Origin: Propionibacteriaceae bacterium UBA7704
Lineage (GTDB): Bacteria; Actinomycetota; Actinomycetes; Propionibacteriales; Propionibacteriaceae
Assembly (NCBI GenBank): GCA_002482525.1
Contig: DLGC01000018.1
Span: 102,580 to 149,041 of the forward strand
Length of the DNA: 46,462 nucleotides
Direction of reading: 5' to 3'
Program-made: the position numbers and the translations under genes
The notes under the pieces: generated by a model
Database searches by the model: none
The model's input: the letters and a program-made list of their open reading frames with translations, nothing else
What the model was told of the DNA's origin: nothing
Part shown: piece by piece, positions 33,106 through 41,559 of the stretch
Layout of the letters: each line of letters starts with the position of its first letter
How positions within the stretch are numbered: position 1 is the first letter of the stretch

Positions 33106-33618
33106 TCAGCGACCGCCCCGCTTGGGGGTGCCGGTCGGTGTTCCGGTGGGGGTGCCGGTCGGGGTGCCGGTCGGGGTGCAGTCACCGCTGCCGCAGGATC
33201 CGTCGCGTGCCCGCGTGCGGTCCTTCGCCGGGGTGGGCGTCCCGGTCGGAGTAGCGGTGCAGGTGCCCTTCGGTGCCGGGGTTCCATCGTTGCCAGCGCG
33301 CGTGCGGGTACGGACCTGGCTGGCCGCCCCCGTGGGAGTGCCATCGCAGGTGGTGCAGGACCCGTCCTGAGCGCGGGTTTGCTGCTGGGTCTGTGTCGCA
33401 GTGCCGGTAGGGGTGCCGGTCGGCGTTCCCGTCGGCGTCCCGGTCGGCGTGGCGGTGCAGGTGCTGGAGCCGCAGCTACCGTCGCGGAGACGATCTTGAG
33501 TCGCGGCGCCTGCCGGTGAGCTCTGCGCACCGCCTTGAGCCATCGCCGGCAGGGCCATCACGCCACCGCCGAGCACGGCCGCAGCCGCGAGAGAAATCAA
33601 CAAGGCCTTACCGGACAT
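33106..33618 (-). CDS. secreted PTGT-repeat protein with DGSC cysteine motifs
   Basis: 170 residues from ATG 33618 (AGGAAGAAGG upstream). Signal peptide to about residue 27 (LPAMAQ). The mature part alternates tandem PTGT runs with three related motifs: RDGSCGSSTC, QDGSCTTC and RDGSCGSGDC, giving seven Cys in total, flanked by RTR/DRTRAR basic patches. PTGT tandem DNA makes the gene prone to length change. The Cys motifs suggest disulfides or metal binding outside the cell. I know no family for it. A palindrome ATGAGAG-CC-CTCTCAT lies upstream at 33699-33714. Confidence 0.7.
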   Translation of the reverse strand: MSGKALLISLAAAAVLGGGVMALPAMAQGGAQSSPAGAATQDRLRDGSCGSSTCTATPTGTPTGTPTGTPTGTATQTQQQTRAQDGSCTTCDGTPTGAASQVRTRTRAGNDGTPAPKGTCTATPTGTPTPAKDRTRARDGSCGSGDCTPTGTPTGTPTGTPTGTPKRGGR

Positions 33619-33698
33619 GTCGTTGCCTTCTTCCTGAAGAGGGGTTACCGAACACTCCTCAGTCAAAGCCCCAACAATGAGACCCGCATTGGATGGCC

Positions 33699-33714
33699 AT
33701 GAGAGCCCTCTCAT
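33699..33714. promoter_or_regulatory. palindrome upstream of the DGSC-repeat gene
   Basis: ATGAGAG, CC, CTCTCAT: a perfect 7-bp inverted repeat 81 bases before the start codon, a plausible operator. The factor is unknown; the adjacent OmpR-type regulator would prefer direct repeats. Confidence 0.35.
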
Positions 33715-33721
33715 CAACACC

Positions 33722-33761
33722 GTGCTAGATCCTCCACCGACTACGGGGGAAGATCTAGCAC
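33722..33761 (-). terminator. hairpin after the ABC permease gene
   Basis: GTGCTAGATC and GATCTAGCAC form a perfect 10-bp stem around 20 bases with partial inner pairing (TCC/GGG), just after the stop of the FtsX-type permease gene on the minus strand. Confidence 0.65.
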
Positions 33762-33768
33762 CGAAGGG

Positions 33769-36297
33769 CTATTCCTGGTGGAGGGCGGCGATGACATCGA
33801 GGTTGGCGGCGGAGCGGGCGGGGGCTAGGGCGGCTAGCACGGCGAAGATGAGGCCGATGACGACGGTTGCCAACAGGCCGGACCACGGGAAGGCGTAGGG
33901 CATCTCCCAACCGACGCCGGCCATTGCCTGCACAATGGCGTAGCCCAGCCATAGGCCTGCCACGGCACCGAAGACAATGCCGATGATCGACAACAGCAGC
34001 GACTCGGCCAGCACCATCCGCTTGACCTGACGTCGGGTCGCCCCGACCGCACGCAGCATGCCGATTTCGCGGGTGCGCGCCAGCACGCTGATGGCAAGCG
34101 TGTTCATCAACGCCAGCAGCGACGGCAGCGCCAGCGCGGCGATCAGCACGTCGAAGATCACGATCGTGGAGTTGAAGGTCTGCAGTTGCTCGGCGCGCCA
34201 GGAAGCGGATTCGTACAGCCGGAAAGCCGGATACTCCGACACCACCTTCTGCAGCGCGGCTGTGGTGGCCGCCGCGTCGGCCTCCGGTGTGCGATTGGCC
34301 ATCAGCAGCAGATCAGTGGTGGCGTTGAAGTCCCGAGCCAGATTCTGTTGTGAGGTGTACAAGGTAGCCAACTTGGCATTGAGGTAGTCGTTACCGATTC
34401 CGGCCAGGAAGTAGGTGCGGGTGCCGTTGGGGGTGTTCAGCTCGATCGGTTCGCCCACCTTCAAGTTGTTCTGGGCTGCGTAGATGCCGTTGGCGATCAC
34501 CCAACGGCCGCTGGTCAGCTGATCGACGGCGGTATCGGAGGAACCGGTATTCCAGTCGAAGGACGCCGTCTGTAAGTAGGTGGCCGGATCGATCCCGATC
34601 ACCTGAACTTCACTGTTGCCCACGGTTGCCTTCGACAGGCGCAGCGTGGAGACCGGGCCGATTCCGGGAAGGGCCTTGATCTCGGCGGCAAACTGCGGTC
34701 CGGCCGCCACATTGCCTTGACTGAGGATGATCGACTGCGGAATCACCAGGTAGTCGGCCGACAGCGACTTATCCAGATAGCTGATGAAGCCGGCGAAGAT
34801 TGAGGTCACCATGCTGATTGTGGCCACAATGGCGCCCAAGCCCAGCATCATCGCGGTGATGGTCGCACCGCTGCGTCCGGGGTTGCGTTGCAGGTTGCTG
34901 CGCGCCACGTTGCCCTCGCGGGGGAACGCCGCATTGAGCGGACGCGCCGCCCAGGCCGCAATGGGATTGATCACCGCGGGAATGACCAACGCCACTCCGA
35001 TCAGGAACACCACCGCTCCCAGGCCGACCAGGCTGGACGAGGCGGAGAACAGTCCGGCCAGGGAGACCACCATCAATCCGACACCGATCCAGGCGCGAAT
35101 GCCGACCTGACGCTCGTACACCTCGCCCAGTTGCGGACGCATCGCTTCCATCGGGGTAACCCGGCCAGCGCTGCGGGCCGGGAGCAATGCCGCCACCACG
35201 GTCACCCCGACGCCGAGGGTGATCGACATGATCCAGGTGGCGAGGCTGAACTGCGGTCCGCCGAACTGAATGTGCATGACGCGGTCCACCAGTGGCTGCA
35301 TCGCGGCGAACAGAGCCAATGCCATCAGCCATCCAGCCACCAGGCCCAACCCGGTTCCGATGATGCCCTGGAAGAGCGACTCGGTGAGGAACATGCCCAT
35401 CACGGTGCGGCGGGTGGTGCCGACGGCGCGCAGCATGCCGATATCGCGACGGCGCTCGGCAATGACGGTGCGGAACGAATTCGCGATGATGAACCCGGCG
35501 GTCACCAGGGCGAATACGCCGAACATGGTGAAGCCGAAGGAGGCCACCTGCAAGGAAGCCAGCAGTGAGGATTCGGAGGAAAGGCCCCCGACCTGGTAGT
35601 CCGGGCCGAGCGCTGCCGAGGCGGCAGCCTCAGTCGCCGCCCGATCTGCACCGGGGGTGAAGCTGGCCTCCAATTGAGTGACGCGATTCCCCAGGCCAAA
35701 CAGCTGTTGGGCGGCCGGCAGCGTGACATACACCTGCTCTTGGCCGGGAACGGTGGCGGCGTCCAGCAGGCCGACCACGCGGAATCTGGCCGTGCCGCCG
35801 GCAGCAGGCAGCACCAATTCGTCGCCGAGACCCAGATTCAGTTGGGCGGCCAGGTCGGCGTTCATCACCACGGACGCGTTGTCGCCTGGTGCGAGCATGC
35901 GACCTTGCGCTGCGGTGAGTTCTTTGATCGCGGACACTGTGCTGAGGTCCACGCCGACCACGGTCACCTGCGCCAATGCGTCCGCAGCGGCATCGGCTTC
36001 GCGCGGAAGCGGTGCGATCTCGGTGACGCCGGGGCTGACCACGGCGATCTGCGGGACGCTGAGCAGCCGGTCGGCGACCGTCGCGGCGAACGGCTCGTTG
36101 TAGACGCTGGTGACGGTCATGTCGACCTTGCCCGCGGAGGTGAGCAGATTGCGGGTGAAGGCATCGACCATCGCCGGCAGAATGCCGTTGAGGCCGAAGG
36201 TGAGCATCACACCGAAGACCACCGCCAAGGTGGTCAGCAGTGAACGCATCCCGCGACCGCGCAGGTAGCGCCAAGCCAGGGTGAAGGTGAGCTTCAC
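33769..36297 (-). CDS. FtsX/MacB-type ABC transporter permease
   Basis: 842 residues from GTG 36297, which overlaps the ATPase stop as GTGA; the open frame continues upstream but only antisense to the coupling region. Layout: membrane segment near residue 20, extracytoplasmic MacB-like domain, three membrane segments (FtsX domain 1, about 245-390), another segment pair near 410-460, a second extracytoplasmic domain, and FtsX domain 2 with three segments near the C-terminus. The conserved MLRAVGTTRR and MLRAVGATRR loops that contact the ATPase occur in both halves, so one chain supplies a full permease. It likely extrudes lipids or a drug, or transmits force across the membrane. Confidence 0.9.
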   Translation of the reverse strand: MKLTFTLAWRYLRGRGMRSLLTTLAVVFGVMLTFGLNGILPAMVDAFTRNLLTSAGKVDMTVTSVYNEPFAATVADRLLSVPQIAVVSPGVTEIAPLPREADAAADALAQVTVVGVDLSTVSAIKELTAAQGRMLAPGDNASVVMNADLAAQLNLGLGDELVLPAAGGTARFRVVGLLDAATVPGQEQVYVTLPAAQQLFGLGNRVTQLEASFTPGADRAATEAAASAALGPDYQVGGLSSESSLLASLQVASFGFTMFGVFALVTAGFIIANSFRTVIAERRRDIGMLRAVGTTRRTVMGMFLTESLFQGIIGTGLGLVAGWLMALALFAAMQPLVDRVMHIQFGGPQFSLATWIMSITLGVGVTVVAALLPARSAGRVTPMEAMRPQLGEVYERQVGIRAWIGVGLMVVSLAGLFSASSSLVGLGAVVFLIGVALVIPAVINPIAAWAARPLNAAFPREGNVARSNLQRNPGRSGATITAMMLGLGAIVATISMVTSIFAGFISYLDKSLSADYLVIPQSIILSQGNVAAGPQFAAEIKALPGIGPVSTLRLSKATVGNSEVQVIGIDPATYLQTASFDWNTGSSDTAVDQLTSGRWVIANGIYAAQNNLKVGEPIELNTPNGTRTYFLAGIGNDYLNAKLATLYTSQQNLARDFNATTDLLLMANRTPEADAAATTAALQKVVSEYPAFRLYESASWRAEQLQTFNSTIVIFDVLIAALALPSLLALMNTLAISVLARTREIGMLRAVGATRRQVKRMVLAESLLLSIIGIVFGAVAGLWLGYAIVQAMAGVGWEMPYAFPWSGLLATVVIGLIFAVLAALAPARSAANLDVIAALHQE

Positions 36298-37028
36298 AGC
36301 AGGCCCGATCGCTCCAGAGCCCGTCGCGGCCCGTCGGTGGTGCCGTCCAGATCGAGATCGTCGACGATACGGCCGTCCTTCATCAGGACCAGACGTTGGG
36401 CGTAGCTGGCGATGCGCGGATCGTGGGTGACCATCAGCACGCTGCGTCCCCACTCGGCGCTGACCTGACGCAGCAGGGCGCCGATCTCCCCGGCCGCTCT
36501 CGAGTCCAGATTGCCGGTGGGTTCGTCGGCCAGCACCAGCGCCGGGTCGGTCGACAACGCACGGGCGATGGCCACTCGCTGCTGTTGGCCGCCGGAGAGT
36601 TGGTCGGGACGGTTGTTCAGTCGGTCCCCCAGCCCAACTCGCTGCAGCCACTGGGTGGCTCGCTCGGCGGCATCCGGCGCGCCGTCCAACTGCAGCGGCA
36701 GCGCAGCGTTCTCCACTGCATTCAGCACCGGAATCAGATTGAAGAATTGGAAGACGAAGCCGATGCGGCGCCGCCGCAATTCGGTGAGGTCGTCATCGGG
36801 CAGGTCGGCAAGAGTGCGGGAGTCGATGGTGACACTTCCGGCGGTGGGCTTGTCCAGACCACCCAGCAGGTTCAGCAGGGTCGATTTGCCGCAGCCCGAG
36901 GGGCCCATGACGGTGACGAACTGGCCTTCGGGCACGACGAGATCGACACCATCCAGGGCACGCACTTCGGTGGCATCGTGGCCATAGATCCTGGTCAGCC
37001 CGGAGATTTCGACTATCGGCGTGGTCAT
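36294..37028 (-). CDS. MacB/LolD-type ABC transporter ATPase
   Basis: 244 residues from ATG 37028 (GAGG upstream); GTG 37040 would overlap the previous stop as GTGA and add four residues. Walker A GPSGCGKST, signature LSGGQQQRVAIARAL, Walker B ALVLADEPTG and the MVTHDPR switch are complete. It powers the permease encoded directly after it. The protein belongs to the MacB/LolD group that works with FtsX-type permeases and an HlyD-like adaptor, both present here. Confidence 0.93.
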   Translation of the reverse strand: MTTPIVEISGLTRIYGHDATEVRALDGVDLVVPEGQFVTVMGPSGCGKSTLLNLLGGLDKPTAGSVTIDSRTLADLPDDDLTELRRRRIGFVFQFFNLIPVLNAVENAALPLQLDGAPDAAERATQWLQRVGLGDRLNNRPDQLSGGQQQRVAIARALSTDPALVLADEPTGNLDSRAAGEIGALLRQVSAEWGRSVLMVTHDPRIASYAQRLVLMKDGRIVDDLDLDGTTDGPRRALERSGLL

Positions 37029-37036
37029 GGTGTGCC

Positions 37037-38053
37037 TCACCCGACGGTGACGGTCTGGCCGTCGGTCACGGTGGTTGCTCCGGTGGTCACGACGGTCTGC
37101 CCCGCGTTGAGCCCGGTGGTGATCTGCGCCAGGGTGTCGGTCGATCCACCGACGGTGACCGGCTGGGCGTGCACCACATTGTTGGCGTCCACGACGTAGA
37201 CGATGCTGCCACTGCCCTGGGTGATCACCGACTGGATCGGGACGGTGAGAGCGTCGGGAATCGACTGTGTCACGATGTTGGCCGAGCCGCTCATACCCTC
37301 CAATACGCCTTGGGAGCCGCTGTCGATCGACAGTCGCACGGCGAAGGTCACCGTTCCGGTGGTACTGGCAGTGGGGGCCGCACTGACGCGGAGAACGGTG
37401 GCCGGGAAGCTGTCGGTGAAGGAGTCCAGGCTGACGGTGGCGGTTTGACCGGCTTTCACTGAGGCGATGTCGGACTCATTCACCGCCGCCTCGAAGTTCA
37501 GCTTGGCGGGGTCGACGACGGTGAACGGCGCTATGCCGGGTTGCACGCCCGCTCCCTTTTCGACGGTTCCGGTAAAAATGACGTTTCCGGCAAAGGGGGC
37601 TTTCAAGGTGGCATCGTCCACATTGGCCTTGGCTTGTTTCAGGGCTTCACGGGTGGCGGTCACGGCGGTCGCGGCGGCGTTTCGAGCCGTGGAGCCCGCA
37701 TTCTTGGCCACATTCCACTGCGCCAGGGCCGCGGAGTAGGCGGCCTGAGCCTGGGCTCGGGCCAACTTCAACGGTGCGGTGTTCATTGTGGCCAGGGTCT
37801 GCCCGGCGCGGACCGCTTCGCCGTCATGAACCGACACTTTGGCCAGGGTCCCGGCCGTCGGGGGATACACCCCGGAGGACCGGCCCGGTACCAGCGATCC
37901 CGACGCGCTCACGGTGACGTCCATGGCTTGAGTGGTGGCTTTGGCGGTACCGACGACGGTTCGGCCACTGCTCACCGAGACCGCGATTCCGGTGCCGATG
38001 GAAAGAGCCGCGGCAGCGGCGATGGCAACGATGATGACGGTTTTGCGCTTCAT
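37037..38053 (-). CDS. HlyD/MacA-like periplasmic-adaptor-type protein
   Basis: 338 residues. N-terminal anchor (about 5-28), a split biotinyl-lipoyl-like domain (GTLAKVSVHDGEAVRAGQTLA and KAPFAGNVIFTG) around a short helical hairpin (about 95-145), a beta-barrel domain and a membrane-proximal domain. It is the MacA-type partner of the FtsX permease; in a single-membrane actinobacterium it would act between membrane and wall. ATG 38053 overlaps the TetR stop, so it is co-expressed with its regulator. Confidence 0.88.
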   Translation of the reverse strand: MKRKTVIIVAIAAAAALSIGTGIAVSVSSGRTVVGTAKATTQAMDVTVSASGSLVPGRSSGVYPPTAGTLAKVSVHDGEAVRAGQTLATMNTAPLKLARAQAQAAYSAALAQWNVAKNAGSTARNAAATAVTATREALKQAKANVDDATLKAPFAGNVIFTGTVEKGAGVQPGIAPFTVVDPAKLNFEAAVNESDIASVKAGQTATVSLDSFTDSFPATVLRVSAAPTASTTGTVTFAVRLSIDSGSQGVLEGMSGSANIVTQSIPDALTVPIQSVITQGSGSIVYVVDANNVVHAQPVTVGGSTDTLAQITTGLNAGQTVVTTGATTVTDGQTVTVG

Positions 38054-38790
38054 GACGGATTCCTGTCGAGTGTGAGGTACAGCTCCTTGATCCGGTCGAT
38101 GAATGAGGGGTCGTCCGGGATGGTGAATGAGTCCGACGGCATCCCGAGAATGCGGGCTTGGGCTTCTCGGATGGCGATGCCGCCGCTGAGCAGGATGTGG
38201 GCGAACTCGTCGGCGTCATTCGCGGCGACAGCCCGGTTCCATAGCTGGTCGGCGGCCTCGAACCACATCAGCAGCATGATGTCGGTGGCGACGGCGGCAT
38301 CCATGACGGTGAAGGAACCGTCGGCGGCGCCCGCCTCGATCACCGGCAGCAGCACTTCGCGGCTACGTTCTCGCCAGGCCCGGAACAGACGCTGGCGCAG
38401 GGGCAGGTTGGATTCGGAGTAGAGCACCGACGCGTAGGAGAGGTCGGGTTGGCTGAGCTTGTAGGCGGTGGCGGCATCCATGATCTGCTCGAGCCGCATA
38501 CGGGCGGTGTCAGCGTCGCTCGCCGCAGCACTGGCCCGGCTCAGTTCGGTGAACAGGCCGTCGGCGAAACGCTGGATGAGCGCCTCCATGACATCGTCCT
38601 TGGCGGCGAAGTAGTGGTAGAAGGTGCCTTTCGCTACTCCGGCGGTCTGCACGATCTGCTCCACGCGTAGCGCTTCAAAGCCGTGGGTGCGGCCCAACTC
38701 CCAGGCGATGTCCAGCAGCTCTTCGCGTCGTAGCGAGGGGTCTTTTGTCACGCGTACTCGACCCGCGCCGGTGCCGGTCGTGGCTTTCAT
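38050..38790 (-). CDS. TetR-family regulator of the ABC system
   Basis: 246 residues, ATG 38790 with AGGTGA upstream. N-terminal TetR helix-turn-helix at about 19-65 (EELLDIAWELG, VEQIVQTAGVAKGTFYHYFAAKDDV), then a helical ligand-binding domain. First gene of a four-gene operon with the adaptor, ATPase and permease. A 15-bp palindrome of the kind bound by TetR proteins lies just upstream, so it probably represses its own operon until a ligand, perhaps a transported compound, is bound. Confidence 0.92.
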   Translation of the reverse strand: MKATTGTGAGRVRVTKDPSLRREELLDIAWELGRTHGFEALRVEQIVQTAGVAKGTFYHYFAAKDDVMEALIQRFADGLFTELSRASAAASDADTARMRLEQIMDAATAYKLSQPDLSYASVLYSESNLPLRQRLFRAWRERSREVLLPVIEAGAADGSFTVMDAAVATDIMLLMWFEAADQLWNRAVAANDADEFAHILLSGGIAIREAQARILGMPSDSFTIPDDPSFIDRIKELYLTLDRNPS

Positions 38791-38846
38791 GGTTCACCTG
38801 CCTTCGGCCGTTGCTGTGCAACGGAATGAGATCCAGGCTAGTCACC

Positions 38847-38861
38847 GACCGACGGTCGGTC
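38847..38861. promoter_or_regulatory. TetR operator
   Basis: GACCGAC-G-GTCGGTC, a perfect 7-1-7 palindrome 57 bases before the TetR ATG. Position and form fit autoregulation of the TetR/ABC operon. Confidence 0.65.
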
Positions 38862-38891
38862 AACCGTGGTGGGTGCGGTTTCGTAGACGCA

Positions 38892-38921
38892 ACGAAGCCC
38901 CTGGCGAACCAGGGGCTTCGT
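38892..38921 (-). terminator. 13-bp hairpin terminator
   Basis: ACGAAGCCCCTGG and CCAGGGGCTTCGT form a perfect stem with loop CGAA, 12 bases after the stop of the minus-strand 147-residue gene. It also separates it from the TetR promoter. Confidence 0.75.
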
Positions 38922-38933
38922 GAGGGTCTTTTC

Positions 38934-39377
38934 TCAGGCAGACATCGCTCGGACGGCGCCAGCGACGGTGCGTATCTGTTCGGCGAAGACTTCCGGGGCG
39001 CGGCAGCGGAAGGTGAGCGTCTGGCCGGAAGCCAGCATCACCCGCACCGCCTTGTGGAACAGACGCGATTCGGTGGAGATGTCGATGACCTCATTGAGCC
39101 GCAGCGCGATCGGCGTCGGAGAGGTGACTTCTTCGGTGGTTTCGCGCGGATAGAACTGCAGCGCCTCGGAGGTCAGGGTGACCCGTCCGGTAACCCAGGA
39201 GCTTGCGAAACGATCCTGGAAGCGACGAAGTGTCCACTCCAAGCTCTGGTTGAACGCAGAATCCTCTGCGGACTCTGCGTCCGTGAGCACATGTGAAGCG
39301 ACCGAGTCCATCACCATGACCTCTGTGTCATGGGACGCAACGATCCAGCGGCTCACGTCGGCATCTACTGTAGGCAT
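38934..39377 (-). CDS. small protein, possibly PH/GRAM-like
   Basis: 147 residues from ATG 39377; the earlier in-frame start 39413 has no clear site. Residues 60-147 read as a beta-rich domain (VTGRVTLTSEALQFYPRE, LRLNEVIDIST, KAVRVMLASGQTLTFRC) followed by an amphipathic helix (APEVFAEQIRTVAGAV). This is the order of a PH- or GRAM-like fold; a lipid- or protein-binding role is possible. I cannot place it in a named family. Monocistronic, with its own terminator. Confidence 0.7.
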   Translation of the reverse strand: MPTVDADVSRWIVASHDTEVMVMDSVASHVLTDAESAEDSAFNQSLEWTLRRFQDRFASSWVTGRVTLTSEALQFYPRETTEEVTSPTPIALRLNEVIDISTESRLFHKAVRVMLASGQTLTFRCRAPEVFAEQIRTVAGAVRAMSA

Positions 39378-39578
39378 TCGACCCCCCGATCTCCTGAAAT
39401 ACCTGCTCTCCATGGAACCCGACGTGCAACCCTCTCAAAAGTGGCATTCTTGCGCAGCGACCTCGCGCCGCGGCTCCTAACCGGCTCCGTTCGGAGGGGC
39501 ACGCCGCCGTCCTGTTCGCGCGGGATGCAAACCCGTAGGCTGGCTGTCCATGGTGTAGGCCCGCGAAAGGTGATGGGG

Positions 39579-39998
39579 ATGAAGAGACTCGGCATGATGG
39601 TCGCTGCTTTGGCTGCTGCTTTGGTGATGAATGGGTGCTCACTGATTCCGGGCGTCGGTTCGCAGAGTGGCATTCAGGCCTGCGTGGCGATCCAGGGACC
39701 GCTCCAAGAGGCGGGCCAGCAGATCGTCGACCTCGTGCAGAACGCACCGTCGGATCCGATGGCCGCTGCAAAGGCGATGGACTCGCTGGTCACGAAGCTC
39801 ACCGAGGCCCGCGGCAAGGTCACCAACGAGAAAGTCGGTGCCGGGTTGGACAAGCTGATCTCCGCGGCGAAGGCGTTATCAACGCAGCTCAAGTCGACCA
39901 AGGGCGACTTCTCGAAGTTGGATAGCACGAAGTTCGAGACGGCTGCGCAGGAGTTCTCCACCGCGTTGAGCGAGGTTGTGGCCGCCTGCCAGTCCTAG
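39579..39998 (+). CDS. small lipoprotein
   Basis: 139 residues from ATG 39579 (GAAAGG 8 bases upstream; ATG 39573 is too close). Signal sequence with lipobox LVMNGCS, Cys21 being the lipidation site. The mature part is helical, with two more Cys (ACVAI and VAACQS) near its ends that could bridge. It would be anchored on the outer face of the membrane. No domain recognised; similar small helical lipoproteins are common in actinobacteria. Confidence 0.78.
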   Translation: MKRLGMMVAALAAALVMNGCSLIPGVGSQSGIQACVAIQGPLQEAGQQIVDLVQNAPSDPMAAAKAMDSLVTKLTEARGKVTNEKVGAGLDKLISAAKALSTQLKSTKGDFSKLDSTKFETAAQEFSTALSEVVAACQS

Positions 39999-40009
39999 GG
40001 TCGGACAGC

Positions 40010-40049
40010 GACGCGGGGTCGGCACCGGATCAGGTGCCGACCCCGCGTC
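40010..40049. terminator. 17-bp hairpin with T-rich tail
   Basis: GACGCGGGGTCGGCACC and GGTGCCGACCCCGCGTC form a perfect stem around GGATCA, then TTTCATTTC. It stands between the convergent lipoprotein and Dps genes and can serve both. Confidence 0.85.
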
Positions 40050-40083
40050 GTTTCATTTCGGGGATGGGTGGGCTGGGCTGGGG

Positions 40084-40575
40084 CTAGTTGGTGCCGCTTT
40101 CCAGGTGGGCCTGAACGAACCACTGGAACTTCTCCAGCAGAGCCGTCTGGCCGATGAGCATGTCCTGGGTCACCAGATCGAAGTCCTCGACGGCGGCGAT
40201 CGCAGCCCGGTTGTCTGCGATGACTCGGCTGTATTCATCGTTCAGAGCCCCGAGATGGTCATGCACGGTGGCTCGGCCCAGCGGATAGTCGGCCCAATCA
40301 CGGGTTTTGGTGATCGCGCCGACGGTGCCCATCGGCGAGAAACCCAGAGTCGCGATGCGCTCGGCCACGGCGTCAGCGTTGAGACGCACCTGGTCGACCT
40401 CGGGATCGATCATTTCGTGGACGCCGATGAAGCTGGCGCCCACCACATTCCAGTGAACGTGCTTCAAAGTCAGGTGAAGGTCGTTGTAGGCGTTGAGGCG
40501 TTCCTGAAGGACAGAAACGACGCGTTCGGCTGCTTCGGCGCTGATGCCGGCAGCGCGATAGGTGCGGGTGGCCAT
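40084..40575 (-). CDS. dps: Dps-family ferritin-like DNA-protection protein
   Basis: 163 residues from ATG 40575 (GAGGAG upstream). Ferroxidase-site residues of Dps are kept: HVHWNV (His41), VHEMID (His53, Asp57) and NADAVAERI (Asp68, Glu72), followed by LGFSPMGT. Twelve subunits form a shell that oxidises Fe2+ with peroxide and stores iron, protecting DNA in stress. The N-terminus is short, so DNA binding through a long Lys tail is not obvious. Monocistronic. Confidence 0.92.
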   Translation of the reverse strand: MATRTYRAAGISAEAAERVVSVLQERLNAYNDLHLTLKHVHWNVVGASFIGVHEMIDPEVDQVRLNADAVAERIATLGFSPMGTVGAITKTRDWADYPLGRATVHDHLGALNDEYSRVIADNRAAIAAVEDFDLVTQDMLIGQTALLEKFQWFVQAHLESGTN

Positions 40576-40653
40576 GGGTGCTCCTCGTTGTGAGTTGGGG
40601 TGTTCATTGAGGTGCAACCCAGTCTGCTCGGGAAATATGCCTGCAGCGCAGGT

Positions 40654-41145
40654 CTAGGTGTAGATCGCTGCAATCAGCCAGGTAGTTGCCGCCAATAGCC
40701 CGGTTCCCAGTTCGATCAGAATGCCGACGCCGGTGCCTTTGAGGCCGGCTTTGGCTGACGTCCAGGCGACGCTGACATCGCGCACTCGGAGGTATTCGGC
40801 GAGCCAGAGGCCCAGCACGAAGCCGATGACCAGGCCGATCACGGGGATGACGAAGAAGCCCACGATGCCGAGCACCCCGGCGAAGACCAGCGACCAGCTC
40901 GAGGTGCCGACCTTGTGAGTGTGTCGGGCCATCTCCCACTTCGACCAGATCATGCCGATGGTCACCAGAACCGCCACGATGGCGAAGGTCCACCAGCCGA
41001 CGGCGGAGTTGGTGTACAGCGCCCACACCAGCACCGCGCCACCGATCAACAGACTGCCGGGCAGGACCGAAATGATGATTCCGACCAGCCCGACCGCAAT
41101 CGCGAGTCCCACCAGGATTTCTATGGCCAGTTCCACGCCCCCCAT
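40654..41145 (-). CDS. DUF456 membrane protein
   Basis: 163 residues with five or six membrane segments and two Gly-rich hydrophobic repeats (GLVGIIISVLPGSLLIGGAVL and GIVGFFVIPVIGLVIGFVLG), the two-fold pattern of DUF456 proteins, separated by a short basic loop. Function is unknown for the family. It ends 79 bases before the Dps start and could be in the same transcript. Confidence 0.8.
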   Translation of the reverse strand: MGGVELAIEILVGLAIAVGLVGIIISVLPGSLLIGGAVLVWALYTNSAVGWWTFAIVAVLVTIGMIWSKWEMARHTHKVGTSSWSLVFAGVLGIVGFFVIPVIGLVIGFVLGLWLAEYLRVRDVSVAWTSAKAGLKGTGVGILIELGTGLLAATTWLIAAIYT

Positions 41146-41559
41146 TGTGCATACCCGCAGAAAGCCGATCGCGGTTGCGTGGCCAGCCTCTGGTGCCCGC
41201 AGACGGCCCGAACCCCGCGCCGCTGAGGTGCATGTGGACAGTCGTGTCGGCAGTTTCGAGACGGCCCTTCGGGCCTCCTCAACCAGCCGCGTGGGTGAGC
41301 TGATGCGCGATCGCGATCCCGATCGGCGGGAGCTGGTGTGGCTCCCTTCTGCGCCGTGCTGCTTGGTTTTGCCGTCTTCCCAACCTCCCGGTTGGTTGAG
41401 GAGGACGCGTCAGTGTCCGTCTCGAAGGCTAGTGAGCCGCGCCGCGGAGCTGCCCCGAGTGGGTCGACGCCGACGCGGGAACATCGCGGTACTCGCGGTC
41501 GCAGATCAGCCCCGCCGCGACGGCGCCAACCCGGCTCCGACGGCTCTACAGTGAGGCGC
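41146..41559. other. 414-base gap holding a repeat pair, no gene
   Basis: The gap between the divergent DUF456 and cobT genes contains the inverted repeat pair at 41253-41426 and no reading frame with a usable ribosome binding site and recognisable product. No cobalamin riboswitch features are convincing here. Confidence 0.5.
41253..41426. repeat. inverted pair of REP-like elements
   Basis: Left arm: GTTTCGAGACGG (41253), an internal GGCCCTTCGGGCC hairpin, then CCTCCTCAACCAGCCG (41274-41289). Right arm: CGGTTGGTTGAGGAGG (41389-41404), then CCGTCTCGAA (41417-41426). The arms match in opposite orientation (15 of 16 in the longer block). The TTTCGAGAC...CCTCAACCA theme is a dispersed extragenic repeat in many Propionibacteriales and Micrococcales, from general knowledge. 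Confidence 0.65.

Noticed and set aside
33122..33620. Short tandem repeats considered as a CRISPR array
   Set aside because: The repeats are 12-base coding units (PTGT) in a secreted protein, with no unique spacers.
38892..38921. Considered as a small RNA or attenuator
   Set aside because: A simple perfect hairpin right after a stop codon is better explained as a terminator.
41146..41559. Cobalamin riboswitch before cobT
   Set aside because: The gap shows an inverted REP-like pair, but I could not find a convincing B12-box arrangement.
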